Origin: an uncultured Collinsella sp.
GTDB lineage: Bacteria > Actinomycetota > Coriobacteriia > Coriobacteriales > Coriobacteriaceae
Direction: 5' to 3'
Assembly: GCA_900549655.1 (NCBI GenBank)
Contig: UROZ01000055.1
Location: 1-11,983, forward strand
DNA length: 11,983 nt
The position numbers and the translations under genes are program-made. The notes beneath the pieces are model-generated. The model worked only from the letters and a program-made list of their open reading frames with translations. It was not told the DNA's origin and did not search any database. Below are positions 10,629 to 11,983 of this stretch, one piece after another (position 1 is the stretch's first letter; each line of letters starts with the position of its first letter).

Positions 10629-11983
10629 CTCTGTGGTGTCGTCGTCCTCGGCAAGTTGGGGGAACACGGCGTCCTTGGGCATGGTGGCCTTCGTCAGCGA
10701 GGTGAGCTTTTTGCTCAGCGACGTGTCCGTCTTGACCAGGTCGCTGAGCGTCACGATCTTGTAGCCGTCGGCAATGAGGCCGTCGATAATCTGCGGCAGC
10801 GCCTCGAGTGTCTGCTCGGCGCATTCGTCTCTATCGGTGAGCAGCACGATATTGCCCGGCGTCACCGAATCGAGCACCGTCGAGACCTGTTCGTCGGCAC
10901 CGTTGAGCAGCCAGTCGCCCGAGTCGATATTCCACGAGACCACGGCGGAGACCAGGTCCATCGCATCAATCCAGTTTTGCTCGTCAAAGGCAGCGTAGGG
11001 AGCACGCAGCAGCATCGTCTTCACGCCGGTCGCCGACTTAATCGCGTCGGTGCCTTTCGTGATCTGTTCGCGTACCGCCTCACGGTCCCGACCCTTGAGC
11101 GAATCGTCGCTGTAGCTGTTGGATCCGATCTCGCACCCGGCATCGACAATCGCCTTGGCCGTGGCAGGCGAGGCCTCGACCGCATCGCCCGAAAGGAAGA
11201 ACGTCGCGGTAACGCCCTTTTCCTTGAGCACCTGCAAGATCTGCTTGGTAGCGCCGCTCGGACCCTCGTCAAACGTCAGCGCCACGTACTTTTTGTTGCC
11301 CTTGGGCGCCACGCTGGCGCACGCAACAACGCAATCGGTGGCGGGCACAACCTCGCCGCGGTCTTGCGTCTTGCCCGACTGCTCACCAATCCACACCTCG
11401 GAGCGGCCCTGGACACCCCATGTCTGCACATACTCGATAGCGCCCGTACCCTCGACCTTGAGCTTGGGCTCGATAACCGTAGCCTGAACCTCGTGCTTCT
11501 CGTAGATGTTACGGCCATCCTTGACCGTCACCTTCTCGCCGCCCTCAAGTTCGCGGCTATCCCATTTGCCCTGCTTCACGCGCTTGCCGTCGACCTTCAC
11601 CGACAGCTTTTCGCCCCCATGGCGCTTGAGCACGCTGTCATCGACGGCCAGCAGGTCGCCTGCGTCGTAGGTGTCAGTCAACTCCTGGTCGTCGATGAGA
11701 TTCTGCAGCGTAGAGCCCACACGCACCGCGGTCTTCTGGCCGTTGAGCTCCACGTCCACACTGCGGTTGACGTAGCCCACGACGGCAGCGATAAACAGCA
11801 CGAGTGCGCAACCCACGGCAATGAGCGCATAGGGCAAGCGAGACGAACGACGGGGCGTACGGCTGTTGCCGATGCGAGCGCTGCGGTCGCTAAAGCCGCG
11901 GCTATGGTTGAGATACATCGCGCCGGGCTTACGGTGACGCTTGCGCTGACCGCTGGGCAGCTGCCCCAGGTCACGGCGCGCCG
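10626..11983 (-). CDS. Membrane-anchored polysaccharide-deacetylase-like protein with degenerate active site (5' end outside window)
   Basis: The frame is open to the window edge. ATG 11918 is the first in-frame start but lacks a ribosome site, so I treat the gene as continuing beyond 11983. Numbering from that ATG gives 430 aa: an Arg-rich cytosolic segment, one membrane helix (about 29-50), a region resembling DUF348/G5-type wall-associated domains (about 54-135), and a NodB-like domain (about 211-395). Motif 1 is TFDEGP (215-220), with Glu at the second, metal-binding Asp. The usual HxxxH metal pair is replaced (GSNSYSDD, 265-272). RAPY (305-308) and DSGDW (332-336) remain. The catalytic LLHD is LLTD (359-362). 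It probably faces the cell wall, but classical metal-dependent deacetylation is doubtful. Its stop codon lies in the hairpin split by the IS. Confidence 0.85.
   Translation of the reverse strand, partial: ARRDLGQLPSGQRKRHRKPGAMYLNHSRGFSDRSARIGNSRTPRRSSRLPYALIAVGCALVLFIAAVVGYVNRSVDVELNGQKTAVRVGSTLQNLIDDQELTDTYDAGDLLAVDDSVLKRHGGEKLSVKVDGKRVKQGKWDSRELEGGEKVTVKDGRNIYEKHEVQATVIEPKLKVEGTGAIEYVQTWGVQGRSEVWIGEQSGKTQDRGEVVPATDCVVACASVAPKGNKKYVALTFDEGPSGATKQILQVLKEKGVTATFFLSGDAVEASPATAKAIVDAGCEIGSNSYSDDSLKGRDREAVREQITKGTDAIKSATGVKTMLLRAPYAAFDEQNWIDAMDLVSAVVSWNIDSGDWLLNGADEQVSTVLDSVTPGNIVLLTDRDECAEQTLEALPQIIDGLIADGYKIVTLSDLVKTDTSLSKKLTSLTKATMPKDAVFPQLAEDDDTTE

Overview
The window looks like chromosomal DNA of a human-gut actinobacterium of the class Coriobacteriia, most likely Collinsella. 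This is inferred from the high GC content, the purine-rich Shine-Dalgarno sites, the protein flavour of the housekeeping genes, and the repeated hairpin with a GGGGACAGGCACC-type core. I could not run a database search to confirm it.

Layout. Positions 1-39 may be the tail of a gene entering from the left. A PflX-like radical SAM protein (155-1093, minus) is divergent from a well supported 6S RNA (about 1244-1414, plus), and their candidate promoters lie back to back. Two plus-strand genes follow: a WecA/TagO-type polyprenyl-phosphate sugar-phosphate transferase (1620-2819) and trpS (2990-4039, with a clear terminator). After a hairpin-rich gap (4103-4366) the coding strand switches to minus. 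It carries a short MGMT-family protein, a DegV/FakB-like lipid-binding protein, a MarR-family regulator, a B3/B4-domain protein and ATP-dependent PEP carboxykinase (pckA). Four copies of one palindromic element sit 10-26 nt after the stop codons of four of these genes and probably serve as terminators. Their 9-nt loop is conserved and occurs in both orientations, which suggests a dispersed REP-like family.

The most interesting part is 9176-10628. A very GC-rich IS110-family element (about 9185-10600) sits between pckA and the 3' end of a membrane-anchored polysaccharide-deacetylase-like gene that runs off the right edge. Its roughly 250-nt leader before the transposase folds on paper into a 5' hairpin followed by two internal-loop stems, the architecture of an IS110 bridge RNA. 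One loop strand matches the reconstructed empty target over 9 nt across a CC dinucleotide core, and the other pairs with the opposite side. The second loop matches the element's own two ends. Joining the two ends would place a perfect TTGACA from the right end 18 nt before TACAGT in the left end, just upstream of the predicted RNA 5' end, as expected of a circular intermediate. The reconstructed target is itself a hairpin with an 11-bp stem, starting at the stop codon of the deacetylase-like gene. The element therefore probably hit a terminator-like hairpin without breaking either gene.

Other points of interest are the lost metal and catalytic residues in the deacetylase-like protein, a perfect 16-bp LacI/GalR-like palindrome upstream of pckA, and a Trp where the arginine finger should be in the MGMT-family protein.
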